A stretch of 64,000 nt of DNA from the NCBI RefSeq assembly GCF_000429765.1, contig NZ_AUCM01000008.1, forward strand, positions 62,001 through 126,000. The letters run 5' to 3'. This stretch comes from Gemmobacter nectariphilus DSM 15620. GTDB lineage: Bacteria; Pseudomonadota; Alphaproteobacteria; Rhodobacterales; Rhodobacteraceae. Numbering within the stretch: the stretch's first letter is position 1; every line of letters starts with the position of its first letter. Shown piece after piece: positions 9,141 to 18,146 of this stretch. The notes below the pieces were generated by a model. The model had not been told where the DNA came from. It saw only the letters and a program-made list of their open reading frames with translations, and did no database searches. A program made the translations under genes and the position numbers.

Positions 9141-9219
9141 CCTCCGGCGGGGATATTTTCTTCAAGGCGAAAGGGGGGGGCGCGCCTTGTCTTTCACCTT
9201 GCTACAAATACCCATTCAA
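9141..9219. repeat. Dispersed repeat, inverted pair
   Basis: A forward half (CCTCCGGCGGGGATATTTTC) starts at 9141. A diverged reverse half (TTTCACCTTGCTACAAATACCC) ends at about 9215, with a run of eight Gs between them. It occupies the gap upstream of the AlgG-like gene. Confidence 0.8.
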
Positions 9220-9345
9220 CGGACCGGCTCGCGCGGCGCCACATGGCATGTGCCCCCCGTTCCGCCCTGCCCCGGCCCTGCCAGCGCCCCAATGCCCGGC
9301 TATTCTCGGGTTGGTATGAGGGCTGGTAACAGGGGGGGAGGTCAG

Positions 9346-10734
9346 ATGATTCGGCAGGTCATGTTCACCCTGCTGACCGGGCTTGCCCTTGCAGGCAAGG
9401 CGCCAGCCACCCCCGGCACCATGCCCGTCATGCCCGCGCCCGCCCAGATCGACGCCTTGCGCACCCGGCTGCATGAGGCCCCGTTGCCGGCCATCGCTCC
9501 TGGCAAGGTCTTGCTGGCCCCCGTCAAGGGCATGCGCACCGTCGGGGCAATGTATGACCGGCTGAAACCCGTGCCGCCGCTCTGGCGTGGCCGCGCCATC
9601 GTGCTGGAAGGCGGCAGCTTTGATCTGCCCGCCATCGCCGCCGCGCTGCCCGAACCCGGCTGGCTGGACTGCGCCGCGCGGGCCTGCACCTTGTCGGCCC
9701 CGCTGATCGTGGCCGGCGATACGGCCCTGAGCATCGACGGGATCGACCTGATCCTCAGCCAGGACCATGGCGCGGCGATCCTGTCCTGGGGCCGGTTGAC
9801 CATCAGCGATGCCACCTTGCGGGCCTGGAACCTGGCCAAGGATGCCCCGGCCGAAACCGACGACAAGGGCCGGGCATTTCGCCCCCATGTCGCGGCTTTC
9901 GCTGCCAGCCACACGCTGATCCGCCGCTCGGACCTGCGCCACCTGGGCCATCAGGGCGCCATGTCCTATGGGCTGTCCTTTGGCACCGAAGGGCGCAGCG
10001 GCACCGTCAGGGCGCATCCTTCGGTCGACATGATCGGCAACCGGCTGCTGGATGTGTATTTCGGCTTTTTCAGCTTTGATGCCGATGGCGTCACCATCAT
10101 GGACAATCATATCGCCGAAAGCCACGTCTATGGCATCGACCCGCATGACGACACGCGCAACATGTTCATCCATGGCAATTACGTCATCGGCGCGCGGCGC
10201 AGCCACGGGATCATCCTGTCGCGGCGCATCCACAACACGATCGTCAGCTACAATGTCAGCGCCGGGAACAAGAAGGCAGGGTTCTTTCTGGACAAGTCCT
10301 GCCACGACGTGCTGATCACCGGCAATGACAGCTTCCTCAACGGCACCGAGGGGCTGGCCCTGCACGAGGTGCAGCGCGTCGCGGTGATCGGCAACCGCTT
10401 TCACAACAACAGGGCCGACGGCATCCGGCTGCGCGCCTCGTCCCAGATCTTGCTGGACGGCAACACCGTCACCGCCAATGGCAAGCACGGGCTGCGCGCC
10501 TATGACTGGACAGGATCGAAGCGCCAGCCGAACACGGAAGAACAGGGCCAGATCGGCCCGATGCGCGTGGGCCTGATGGGCAACCGGGTGCATTCCAACG
10601 CGCGCGGCGATTGCCGGCTGAGCGGGGATGCCAGGGTCACCGCCGGCCAGCCCTTCATGTGCCCGCTGCCGCTCCTGCCACAAGGCCAAGCCTTGCCGGC
10701 TCGCTTCGGCCCAGCCGCAGGAAATCGGCCATGA
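9346..10734 (+). CDS. AlgG-like mannuronan C5-epimerase family protein (right-handed beta-helix)
   Basis: The predicted 462-residue protein has an N-terminal signal-like segment (residues 1-22) and then right-handed parallel beta-helix repeats. The block SHVYGIDPHDDT (259-270) reproduces the AlgG active site: a DPHD motif at 265-268 with a His five residues before it (His260), the spacing of the catalytic His and Asp in Pseudomonas AlgG. The flanks YFGFFSFDADGVTI and RRSHGII also resemble AlgG, with an Arg pair at 284-285. AlgG converts mannuronate to guluronate in periplasmic alginate. No other alginate genes are nearby, so the substrate is open. The ATG at 9346 has a strong GGGGGGAGG site. 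The 3' end overlaps the converging LysR gene by 80 bases. Confidence 0.82.
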   Translation: MIRQVMFTLLTGLALAGKAPATPGTMPVMPAPAQIDALRTRLHEAPLPAIAPGKVLLAPVKGMRTVGAMYDRLKPVPPLWRGRAIVLEGGSFDLPAIAAALPEPGWLDCAARACTLSAPLIVAGDTALSIDGIDLILSQDHGAAILSWGRLTISDATLRAWNLAKDAPAETDDKGRAFRPHVAAFAASHTLIRRSDLRHLGHQGAMSYGLSFGTEGRSGTVRAHPSVDMIGNRLLDVYFGFFSFDADGVTIMDNHIAESHVYGIDPHDDTRNMFIHGNYVIGARRSHGIILSRRIHNTIVSYNVSAGNKKAGFFLDKSCHDVLITGNDSFLNGTEGLALHEVQRVAVIGNRFHNNRADGIRLRASSQILLDGNTVTANGKHGLRAYDWTGSKRQPNTEEQGQIGPMRVGLMGNRVHSNARGDCRLSGDARVTAGQPFMCPLPLLPQGQALPARFGPAAGNRP

Positions 10735-11578
10735 ACGGCAGGCCCGCGTCCTCGTCGCGCACCGCAGCATAAAGCCGGCGCGAGGGGCGCCCGGCCAGCG
10801 GCAGGATGGCGTAATCGGGATTGCCCTCGACCTGGCGCAGCACCCAGTCGGGCAGCACCGAAACCCCGCGGTCCGAGGCGACCAGCATCAGGATGACCGC
10901 CGTCAGTTCGACCTGCCGCACCGCGCGCGGCTCGACCCGGGCGGGGGCCAGAAGTTCGGTGAACACATCCAGCCGCGTGCGGTCCATCGGATAGGTGATC
11001 AGCGTCTGTTCGCGCAGATCCTCGGGCACGATTTCGGATTTCTGCGCCAGCGGATTGGTGGCCGCGACCACCAGCCGGGGCTCATAGTCGAACAGCGGGT
11101 GAAAGGTGATGCCCGCCATCGCCTCGGGGTCCGAGGAAATCACCGCGTCCACCTCTTCGCGCGCCAGGGCTGGCAGGGCGTGAAAGGCAAGGCCGGGGCG
11201 GATGTCGACATCCACATCGTGCCAGGCCCGGCGAAAGGCCGACAGCGTGGGCAGCAGCCAGTCGAAACAGGCATGACATTCGATGGCAATATGCAGCCGG
11301 CCCGACTTGCCCTCGCGCAGGGCGCGGAATTCGTCCTCCAGCGCCTCGACCTCGGGCAACACGCGTTCAGCCAGCCGCAACATGCGCAGACCCGCCGCCG
11401 ACAGCCGCATCGGCTTGGCACGGCGCACGAACAGATCGACGCCGGCCTGTTCCTCGATCCCCTTGATCTGGTGGCTCAGCGCGGATTGCGTTATGTTCAG
11501 CACGTCGGCCGCCCGCGCCAGACCGCCCTGGCGGTGGATTTCACGGATGGTGCGCAGGTGTCGCAATTCGATATGCAC
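10655..11578 (-). CDS. LysR family regulator, MetR-like
   Basis: This 307-residue LysR protein has a winged helix-turn-helix at about 18-50 (LARAADVLNITQSALSHQI) and a periplasmic-binding-protein-like effector domain after residue 90. It is transcribed divergently from metF across a 90-base spacer. That is the arrangement of metR, the homocysteine-responsive activator of methionine genes, so control of metF is a reasonable inference. The spacer contains an AT-rich stretch (TTGCACATTATGAATTTG) unlike its surroundings and suited to regulator binding. The C-terminal tail (ARLGLVAGAAAGT) runs 80 bases into the converging beta-helix gene, which suggests an extended end on one of the two proteins. 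Confidence 0.88.
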   Translation of the reverse strand: MHIELRHLRTIREIHRQGGLARAADVLNITQSALSHQIKGIEEQAGVDLFVRRAKPMRLSAAGLRMLRLAERVLPEVEALEDEFRALREGKSGRLHIAIECHACFDWLLPTLSAFRRAWHDVDVDIRPGLAFHALPALAREEVDAVISSDPEAMAGITFHPLFDYEPRLVVAATNPLAQKSEIVPEDLREQTLITYPMDRTRLDVFTELLAPARVEPRAVRQVELTAVILMLVASDRGVSVLPDWVLRQVEGNPDYAILPLAGRPSRRLYAAVRDEDAGLPFMADFLRLGRSEPARLGLVAGAAAGT

Positions 11579-11668
11579 CTTGAGCTTGCCTCATGTTGAT
11601 CTTGCACATTATGAATTTGTCGCAGGTTCCAAACTCTGGCACAAGGGACCGCCACAAGGAGAACCATC

Positions 11669-12538
11669 ATGTCCGTGCCCCCGCGTATCTCGTTCGAATT
11701 CTTCCCGCCGCAGTCGCTGGAAGCCTCGTTCAAGCTGTGGGAAACGGTGCAGATGCTGGCGCCGCTGAAGCCGGGCTTCGTGTCGGTGACCTATGGGGCG
11801 GGCGGCACCACCCGCAAGCTGACGCATGAGGCGGTGGCAGCCATCGGCAAGAACTTCGGCCTGAACGTTGCCGCCCACCTGACCTGCGTCGATGCAACGC
11901 GTGCGGAAACGCTGGAGATCGCCGCGCAATATGCCGAGGCCGGCGTGCGCGAAATCGTTGCCCTGCGCGGCGATGCCCCCAAGGGGGCCGAGCGGTTCAC
12001 CCCCCACCCCGAGGGCTTTGCATCCTCGGTCGAGCTGATCGAGGCGCTGGCGGCAACCGGCAAGTTCACCCTGCGCGTCGGCGCCTATCCCGAGCCGCAC
12101 CCCGATGCGGCCGATGCCATGGCCGATGTCCGCTGGCTGAAACGCAAGTTCCAGGCCGGCGCCACCAGCGCGATCACCCAGTTCTTCTTCGAGGCGGAAA
12201 CCTTCCTGCGCTTTCGCGATGCCTGCGTGGCCGAAGGGATCACCGGGCCGATCATTCCCGGCATCCTGCCGATCGTCAGCTGGGAGGGCACCAAGCGCTT
12301 TGCCGCGCGCTGCGGCACCGCGGTGCCGGCCGGGCTGGACGAGGTCTTTGCCGCCGCCAAGGCCGAGGGCCGCGAAGAGGCGCTGTCGATCGAGCTGTGC
12401 GTCAAGCTGTGCGAGCGGCTGATCGCCGAGGGGGTCGAGGATCTGCATTTCTACACGCTGAACCGGCCCTATCTGTCGCGCGATGTCTGCCTTGCGCTTG
12501 GCGTCGCGCCCGAAGCCGGGCTTGGCAAGGTCGCCTGA
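11669..12538 (+). CDS. metF: Methylenetetrahydrofolate reductase
   Basis: This 289-residue protein begins with ISFEFFPPQS, the conserved folate-binding glutamate region of MetF. It contains VSVTYGAGGTTR, the FAD-binding ALRGDAPKG, QFFFEAE and the C-terminal LHFYTLNR. It reduces 5,10-methylene-THF to 5-methyl-THF in the cytoplasm and so supplies the methyl group for methionine. AAGGAG precedes the ATG by about 8 bases. Divergence from the MetR-like gene suggests methionine-dependent control. No downstream co-transcribed gene is seen; a composite repeat follows the stop. Confidence 0.97.
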   Translation: MSVPPRISFEFFPPQSLEASFKLWETVQMLAPLKPGFVSVTYGAGGTTRKLTHEAVAAIGKNFGLNVAAHLTCVDATRAETLEIAAQYAEAGVREIVALRGDAPKGAERFTPHPEGFASSVELIEALAATGKFTLRVGAYPEPHPDAADAMADVRWLKRKFQAGATSAITQFFFEAETFLRFRDACVAEGITGPIIPGILPIVSWEGTKRFAARCGTAVPAGLDEVFAAAKAEGREEALSIELCVKLCERLIAEGVEDLHFYTLNRPYLSRDVCLALGVAPEAGLGKVA

Positions 12539-12597
12539 GCCCCGGCCCCTGACGCCCGTTCGCCCCCCAGCCGCAAGGCTTCGGCCAAGGCAGGGAT

Positions 12598-12664
12598 TCG
12601 CCTTGAGACAAATATCCTCGGGGGTGAATGCGCGCTTGCGCGCAGAGGGGGCAGACGGCCCCCT
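12598..12664 (-). repeat. Composite repeat: hairpin plus CCTCGAGGATATTT-type core
   Basis: Read on the minus strand, a hairpin (A/T plus GGGGGC stem, loop CGTCT, 12646-12664) precedes CCCCCGAGGATATTTG and AAGGCG. It lies between metF and the converging rhomboid gene. The pentaloop is shared with copies at 17776, 36821 and 32246. Confidence 0.8.
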
Positions 12665-12714
12665 TGCGCCATGGGCCAGACAGAGCCTGGATCAGGTCGA
12701 TATCCTGATCGCGC

Positions 12715-13461
12715 CTAGCGCCGACGGCGGACCACCGGAATACGGGATTTCGTCAGCTCGTATTCCAGACCGGGATGCGGTGGCAGGCCATGGTTGACGC
12801 GCCAGAAGGCCGGCCCGCCCTTGCGCAGCCAGAGCGGGAAGGTCAGCAGCATCCCGGCGACAAACCCCCCGGCATGGGCCCAATAGGCAACGCCGCCCTC
12901 GTCTCCGGTCACGGAAAATCCGCCGACGATCTGAAAGCCGAACCACAGGCCCAGCATCACCCAGGCCGGAACCGGGAAGATGCGGAAGAAGATGATGATG
13001 ATCACCAGAATGTCGACCCGCGCCCGCGGGAACAGCAGCAGATAGCCGCCCAGAACCCCGGCAATCGCGCCCGAGGCCCCGACCATCGGCACCGGCGAGA
13101 ACGGATCGGCTGCAATCTGGATCGCCGCCGCCGCAAGCCCCGAGGCCAGGTAGAACAGCAGGAAGCCAAGATGCCCGAAGGCATCTTCCATGTTGTCGCC
13201 GAAGATCCACAGGAACAGCATGTTCCCCGCAATATGCGCCCAGCCGGCATGCAGGAACATCGAGGTCAGAACCGTTTGCCAGTCCTGCCCCATCACGATC
13301 CGCTCTGGCACCATGCCCCAGGCATCGAACAGCACAAAGGCCGCGTCTTCGTTCGGAAGCTGCAACCAGGTGCCCAGAAAGACGGCAATGTTGATCGCCA
13401 TCAGCGCCCAGGTGATCCATGGGGTGCGGCCGGACGGGTTATGATCGCGGATCGGGAACAT
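12715..13461 (-). CDS. Rhomboid family intramembrane serine protease
   Basis: The 248-residue membrane protein has the rhomboid catalytic dyad. Ser130 sits in GASGAIAG, and His196 in YWAHAGGFVAG. The upstream loop motif HAGWAHIAGN (71-80) carries the conserved His76 and Asn80. Six or seven membrane helices are predicted, interrupted by a very hydrophobic stretch (DILVIIIIFF). Rhomboids cut substrates within or near the membrane; the substrate here is unknown. The ATG at 13461 begins the conserved MFPIRDHNPSGRTP. A GTG 57 bases upstream would add a non-conserved extension. Confidence 0.93.
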   Translation of the reverse strand: MFPIRDHNPSGRTPWITWALMAINIAVFLGTWLQLPNEDAAFVLFDAWGMVPERIVMGQDWQTVLTSMFLHAGWAHIAGNMLFLWIFGDNMEDAFGHLGFLLFYLASGLAAAAIQIAADPFSPVPMVGASGAIAGVLGGYLLLFPRARVDILVIIIIFFRIFPVPAWVMLGLWFGFQIVGGFSVTGDEGGVAYWAHAGGFVAGMLLTFPLWLRKGGPAFWRVNHGLPPHPGLEYELTKSRIPVVRRRR

Positions 13462-13541
13462 GGGGCCACGCTGCCTTGCGGCGGGGGCGGCGTCAAGCGT
13501 CTGGCGATCCCTGGCCACAGCACCGGGACGGCGATGTAGAT

Positions 13542-13563
13542 GGGTATTTGAGGCAAGATGATG
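13542..13563 (+). repeat. Dispersed repeat, half-element
   Basis: GGGTATTTGAGGCAAGATGA forms the 3' half of the consensus and lies upstream of the rhomboid start. The GC-rich first half is missing, as in the copy at 13654. Confidence 0.7.
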
Positions 13564-13653
13564 CCAAGGCGGGTCGTGTGCGGCCTTCGGCGCGCAAGCC
13601 GTGACCAGCTTGCCTGCCCCCAGGCGGCGCGCCTCGTGGCAGCGGGCGCGCCG

Positions 13654-13677
13654 TGGGTATTTGAAGAAAGATGAAGC
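13654..13677 (+). repeat. Dispersed repeat, half-element
   Basis: GGGTATTTGAAGAAAGATGAAG, immediately downstream (in transcription) of the putA stop codon at 13686. It matches the consensus in the same orientation as the copy at 13542. Confidence 0.7.
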
Positions 13678-13685
13678 AGGCGCCG

Positions 13686-16600
13686 TCAGCCCGAGGCGGC
13701 CAACAGTTGCGCATTGCCGCCCGAGGCCGTGGTGTCGATGCAGACGTGACGTTCGACGCGCACCCAGGAGCTATCGGGCATCTCGCGGATCAGCGGCAGG
13801 ATCGGGCCGGGGCGGGCCGCCAGCGCCAGTTGCAGCGCCTGGGTGCTGGTCGGATCGCCCCACCAGACGGCGGCGGCAAAGCCTTGCAGCGTGGTCAGCG
13901 CCGCAGGCTCCAGCGCGCCGGATACCTCGAGCGCGGCGCCCCCGGCCGCCCGGACCGCCGCCGCCTGCGCCGCGGCTGCCTCGGCCCCTGGCCCAAGGCA
14001 CAGGATCGGGCCGCGCGCATGGCTGGTCAGCCGGTTCGATTCCCCCGTCGGCCCTGGCAGATCCTCGTTCGACAGGGCAGCTTGCGGCACATGCAGCCGG
14101 TTCAGCGCCAGTTGCACCTGCGCTGGATCGGCGGCGCGGCCGGACGGGCCGCCAACCCCGGCCTCACCTCGCGTGAAGCGGCCAAGATAGCCCGGCCCGC
14201 CCGCCTTGGGGCCCGTGCCAGACAAGCCCTCGCCGCCAAAGGGCTGGCTGCCGACCACGGCGCCGATCTGGTTGCGGTTCACATAGGTGTTGCCGGCGTG
14301 AATGCGCTCGACAATGCGCTGCACGCGATCGTCGATCCGGCTGTGCAGCCCAAAGGTCAGGCCATAGCCGGTGGCATTCACCGCGTCGATCACCGCATCC
14401 AGATCATGGGCGCGGAAGGTGGCCAGATGCAGGACCGGGCCAAAGATCTCGCGCTGCAGATCCGCGATGCCCCTCACCCGGATCACTGCCGGGCCGACGA
14501 AATGCCCCGTCTTGGGCGCGGCCAGCTGCCTGATCAGCCGCCCGTCTGCCCGCGCGGCCTCGACATGCGCAGCGATCCCCGCCGCCGCCTCGGCGTCGAT
14601 CACCGGGCCGATGTCGGTGGCCAGATCCCAGGGGTCGCCCAGGGCCAGCTCGTCCATCGCGCCCAGCAACATCTCTTGCACCGCCGGCGCGATGTCCTCC
14701 TGGACATAGAGGCACCGCAGCGCCGAACAGCGCTGCCCTGCCGACTGGAAGGCCGAGGCGATCACATCGCGCACCGCCTGTTCGGGCAGCGCGGTGCTGT
14801 CCAGCACCATCGCATTCAGCCCGCCGGTTTCGGCGATCAGCACCGCCTCGGGCGCCTTGGCGGCCAGCGCCCGGCGGATCGCCTGCGCAGTTTCGGTCGA
14901 GCCGGTAAAGGCCACACCCGCCACCCGCGCATCGCCGGTCAGCGCGGCCCCTACCGATCCATCGCCTGGCAGCAGCTGCAAGACCGCGCGCGGCACCCCG
15001 GCCCGGTGAAGCAACGCCACCCCAAGCGCCGCGATCAGCGGGGTCTGCTCGGCCGGCTTGGCCAGCACGGCATTCCCGGCCGCCAGCGCCGCCGCGACCT
15101 GCCCGGTAAAGATCGCCAGCGGGAAGTTCCAGGGCGAGATGCACACGAACACCCCGCGCGCCGGCCGCCCCAGCCCTTCGGCCCCATCGGCATAATAGCG
15201 CAGGAAATCCACCGCCTCGCGCAGCTCGGCCACCGCATCGGGCAGCGTCTTGCCCGCCTCGCGCGCCAGCATCGCAAAGATCGGCCCGAACTCGGCCTCA
15301 TAAAGGTCAGCCGCCCGGCGCAGCACCGCCGCCCGCTCGGCCGGCGCCGCGTCCCAGACACGCGCCGCGCCAAAGGCCGCGCCCACATCCGCCGGGCTGG
15401 CCCACTGCACCTGCCCTGCCCCCTTTGCCTTTTGCCAAATACCCCCGCCGGAGGCTCCCGCACCCCCCACCAGCGCCTCCGCCGGATCGGGCACGCGCAC
15501 CGCCGCCACCGGGGCTGCCTCACTGGCCAGCACCGGCGCGGCCGCAAAGCAATGATCCATCCAGGGCGCGCGCGCGGCCTCGATCCGGGCCAGATCGCCC
15601 GCATCGGTCAGATCAAAACCGCCCGAATTGCGCCGCGGGGCAAAGATCCGGGGTCCGGTGGCCAGCGCCGGGTTCGGGCCGATCCTCATGGCCTCCAGCG
15701 CCGTCAACGGGCAGGCGGCGACCTCCTCGGGGGCGATCTCCTCGTCGACGATCCGGTTGACGAAGCTCGAATTGGCCCCGTTCTCCAGCAGGCGCCGCAC
15801 CAGATAGGCCAGAAGGTCGCGATGCGCGCCCACGGGGGCATAGATCCGGCAGCCGGTGCCGCGATCGGCATGCACGATCTCGTGCAGCCGCTCGCCCATG
15901 CCGTGCAGGCGCTGGAATTCGAACGCCGCCTTGTCCACCCCTTCGGCCCGCGCCATGTCCAGAACGGCCGCGACGGTATGGGCATTGTGGCCGGCGAACT
16001 GGGGATAGATCCGGTCGGTCATGCGCAGCAGTTTGCGCGCGTTGGCCAGATAGCTGGCATCGGTCGCCTGCTTGCGGGTGAAGACCGGAAAGCTGTCCAG
16101 CCCCAGAACCTGGGCGCGCTTGACCTCGGCGTCCCAATAGGCGCCCTTGACCAGACGCACCATGATGCGCCGGTCCAGCCGGGTGGCCAGCGCATGCAGC
16201 CAGTCCAGCACCGCCCCGCAGCGCCGGCCATAGGCCTGCACCACCACGCCAAAGCCGTCCCAACCGCGCAGGGCCGGATCCTTCAGCACCTCCTCGATCA
16301 CCTCGAGCGACAGGGCCAGCCGGTCCGCCTCTTCGGCGTCGATGTTGAAGCCAAGGTTCGCAGCCCTCGCCAGCCCGGCCAGCGCGCGCACCCGGGGCAC
16401 CAGTTCCTCCATCACGCGCGCGCGTTTCGCGACCTCATAGCGCGGATGCAGGGCCGAGAGCTTGACCGAGATGCCGGGATTGGTGCGGATGTCGGGCGAT
16501 TTCGCGGCGGCGGCAATCGCGGTGATCGCCTTGGAATAGGACAGGTGATAGCGGCGGGCATCGGCCTCGGTCCGGGCCGCCTCGCCCAGCATGTCGTAGC

Positions 16601-17171
16601 TGTAGGTATAGCCCCTGGCCTCCAGCTCGGCGGCGCGCTTCATCGCGGCCTCGATGGTTTCGCCCAGCACGAACTGGCGGCCCATCTCCTTCATTGCCTG
16701 CCCGACGGCGCGGCGGATCACCGGCTCGCCCAACCGCTTGATGGCACCGCGCAGATGCCCGGCAATGCCCGGCTCGCGCTCGTCCAGCACCTTGCCGGTC
16801 AACATCAGGGCCCAGGTCGAGGCATTGACCAGGCTCGAGGCCGACTTGCCCAGATGCTTGCCCCAGTCCGAAGGCGCGATCTTGTCCTCGATCAGCGCAT
16901 CCATCGTCTCGGCGTCGGGCACGCGCAGCAGCGCTTCGGCCAGACACATCAAGGCGATGCCTTCGTCGGTGGACAGGCCGTATTCGGCCAGGAATACCTC
17001 CATCAGCCCCGGTTTCGCCGAGGCGCGGATGCGGCGCACCAGATCGGCGCCGGCTGCGCTGATCCGGGCCCGATCCTCGGGGGCAAGGCCGGTCGCGGCG
17101 ATCAGATCGTGCAGCAGCGCGGTTTCGTCGCGCAAGGAATCGTGGGTGATCGACGGGGGAAGCTTGGTCAT
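13686..17171 (-). CDS. putA: Bifunctional proline dehydrogenase / L-glutamate gamma-semialdehyde dehydrogenase
   Basis: The 1161-residue protein carries the FAD-dependent proline dehydrogenase barrel with [11 protein letters not shown] and [17 protein letters not shown]. The aldehyde dehydrogenase domain has [14 protein letters not shown], the NAD site, and [12 protein letters not shown] with the catalytic Cys. It oxidises proline to glutamate at the membrane surface. No ribbon-helix-helix DNA-binding domain is present at the N-terminus, so regulation falls to the divergent Lrp-type gene. A dispersed intergenic repeat is translated in frame at residues about 573-584 ([11 protein letters not shown]), in the linker between the two enzymes. 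The C-terminal portion continues into the family's extra fold domain. Confidence 0.97.
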   Translation of the reverse strand: MTKLPPSITHDSLRDETALLHDLIAATGLAPEDRARISAAGADLVRRIRASAKPGLMEVFLAEYGLSTDEGIALMCLAEALLRVPDAETMDALIEDKIAPSDWGKHLGKSASSLVNASTWALMLTGKVLDEREPGIAGHLRGAIKRLGEPVIRRAVGQAMKEMGRQFVLGETIEAAMKRAAELEARGYTYSYDMLGEAARTEADARRYHLSYSKAITAIAAAAKSPDIRTNPGISVKLSALHPRYEVAKRARVMEELVPRVRALAGLARAANLGFNIDAEEADRLALSLEVIEEVLKDPALRGWDGFGVVVQAYGRRCGAVLDWLHALATRLDRRIMVRLVKGAYWDAEVKRAQVLGLDSFPVFTRKQATDASYLANARKLLRMTDRIYPQFAGHNAHTVAAVLDMARAEGVDKAAFEFQRLHGMGERLHEIVHADRGTGCRIYAPVGAHRDLLAYLVRRLLENGANSSFVNRIVDEEIAPEEVAACPLTALEAMRIGPNPALATGPRIFAPRRNSGGFDLTDAGDLARIEAARAPWMDHCFAAAPVLASEAAPVAAVRVPDPAEALVGGAGASGGGIWQKAKGAGQVQWASPADVGAAFGAARVWDAAPAERAAVLRRAADLYEAEFGPIFAMLAREAGKTLPDAVAELREAVDFLRYYADGAEGLGRPARGVFVCISPWNFPLAIFTGQVAAALAAGNAVLAKPAEQTPLIAALGVALLHRAGVPRAVLQLLPGDGSVGAALTGDARVAGVAFTGSTETAQAIRRALAAKAPEAVLIAETGGLNAMVLDSTALPEQAVRDVIASAFQSAGQRCSALRCLYVQEDIAPAVQEMLLGAMDELALGDPWDLATDIGPVIDAEAAAGIAAHVEAARADGRLIRQLAAPKTGHFVGPAVIRVRGIADLQREIFGPVLHLATFRAHDLDAVIDAVNATGYGLTFGLHSRIDDRVQRIVERIHAGNTYVNRNQIGAVVGSQPFGGEGLSGTGPKAGGPGYLGRFTRGEAGVGGPSGRAADPAQVQLALNRLHVPQAALSNEDLPGPTGESNRLTSHARGPILCLGPGAEAAAAQAAAVRAAGGAALEVSGALEPAALTTLQGFAAAVWWGDPTSTQALQLALAARPGPILPLIREMPDSSWVRVERHVCIDTTASGGNAQLLAASG
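15422..15454 (-). repeat. Dispersed repeat inside the putA coding region
   Basis: The reverse-orientation consensus (CCTCCGGCGGGGGTATTTGG then AAAAGGC on the minus strand) is nearly intact within putA and is read without a frameshift as [11 protein letters not shown]. It is the only copy in this window found inside a gene. Confidence 0.88.
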
Positions 17172-17275
17172 GGCAGGGCGCTCCGGTTTGTGCCATGATA
17201 CCGCAGGTTCGGCGGCCGATTGTCCCGATCTTGCGCCAACAGCAGTCTGATTGCCTGAAGATGGGAGAATTGACG

Positions 17276-17740
17276 ATGCAAACAGCCTCTGGCGACCTGG
17301 ACCGTTTCGACCAGGCGATTCTGCGCGTTCTGGCGACCGAGGGGCGCATTCCGGTGACCGAGCTGGCCCGCCGGATCGGCCTGTCGAAAAGCCCGACCCA
17401 GGCGCGGGTGAAACGGCTGGAGGAGGAGGGCGTGATCACAGGCTATCGCGCCATCCTTGACCCGATCCGGCTGGGGCGCGCCCATGTGGCCTATGTCGAG
17501 GTGAAATTGTCCGACACGCGCGAGGCGGCCTTGCAGGCGTTCAACCGCGCGGTGCTGGCGGTGCCCGAGGTCGAGGAATGTCACATGATCGCCAGCCGCT
17601 TCGATTACCTGCTGAAGGTCCGGACCGCCGACATCCAGGATTATCGCCGCGTGCTGGGCGAGCGGATTTCGGCGCTGCCGCATGTGGCCTCGACCTCGAC
17701 CCATGTGGCGATGGAGGCGGTGAAGGAAGCGGCCTTCTGA
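17276..17740 (+). CDS. Lrp/AsnC family transcriptional regulator (PutR type)
   Basis: This 154-residue Lrp-type regulator has an N-terminal helix-turn-helix (VTELARRIGLSKSPTQARVKRLEEEGVI, about residues 22-50) and a C-terminal RAM ligand-binding domain. It is divergent from putA across 104 bases. In Rhodobacter and other alphaproteobacteria this arrangement is the proline-responsive activator PutR, so proline-dependent activation of putA is the likely role. I prefer the ATG at 17276, which has GGGAGAA about 7 bases upstream, to the ATG at 17261. Downstream, a hairpin at 17776-17800 is part of a composite repeat and could end transcription. Confidence 0.92.
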   Translation: MQTASGDLDRFDQAILRVLATEGRIPVTELARRIGLSKSPTQARVKRLEEEGVITGYRAILDPIRLGRAHVAYVEVKLSDTREAALQAFNRAVLAVPEVEECHMIASRFDYLLKVRTADIQDYRRVLGERISALPHVASTSTHVAMEAVKEAAF

Positions 17741-17775
17741 GGCAAGGGCGAGGGGCCAGCCCCTCGCGCTCCCCG

Positions 17776-17832
17776 CCAAAGGGGCTGTCTGCCCCTTTGG
17801 AATCCCCGAGGGTATTTCGGAAAAGGCAAGAT
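17776..17832 (+). repeat. Composite repeat: TGTCT-loop hairpin plus GTATTT core
   Basis: A perfect 10-base stem (CCAAAGGGGC / GCCCCTTTGG) with loop TGTCT is followed by CCCCGAGGGTATTTCGGAAAAGGC. It lies after the Lrp-type gene, and its end touches the stop codon of the converging small membrane protein. It may act as a shared terminator. Confidence 0.82.
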
Positions 17833-18146
17833 CAGGGGCGGGTCAGGGTGATCGTCTGGCGCAGCTTTCCGCTGGCGCGGTCATAGATCAGGATGCGGTC
17901 GTCGGTGGTGGTGATGCCGATCCAGTCGGTGCCCTGCGCGATGGACAGGGCGGTTGCGCCCTGGGGCAAGGTCAGGGTTTCCGGCACGGGCGCGGTCTGG
18001 CGGCCGGGGAAACGGGTGACAACCACGCCGACCAGCGTTATGACGCCCAAAATCATGCTGGCGGTCAGGCCGATCACCAGCCATTGCAGCAGACGCACCG
18101 AGGCAGGCAGCGCGGTGCCCGTGCCGTCGTCCGGGGTATGAGCCAT
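17832..18146 (-). CDS. Small single-span membrane protein (DUF6476-like)
   Basis: This 104-residue protein has a short polar N-terminus, one membrane helix at about 20-45 (LLQWLVIGLTASMILGVITL) and a periplasmic beta-rich tail. The tail has an IAQGTDWIGITTTDDRILIYD segment that resembles a fragment of a beta-propeller blade. It resembles a conserved Rhodobacterales family of unknown function; the family assignment is from memory. The ATG at 18146 shares its bases with the ATG of the divergent pseudouridine synthase (CATG). Its AAGGA ribosome site therefore lies inside that gene's first codons. Confidence 0.75.
   Translation of the reverse strand: MAHTPDDGTGTALPASVRLLQWLVIGLTASMILGVITLVGVVVTRFPGRQTAPVPETLTLPQGATALSIAQGTDWIGITTTDDRILIYDRASGKLRQTITLTRP

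Noticed and set aside
13671-17198. A very long open frame antisense to putA
   Set aside because: It mirrors the high-GC codon bias of putA, has no recognisable domain and is rich in Arg, Gln, His and Pro.
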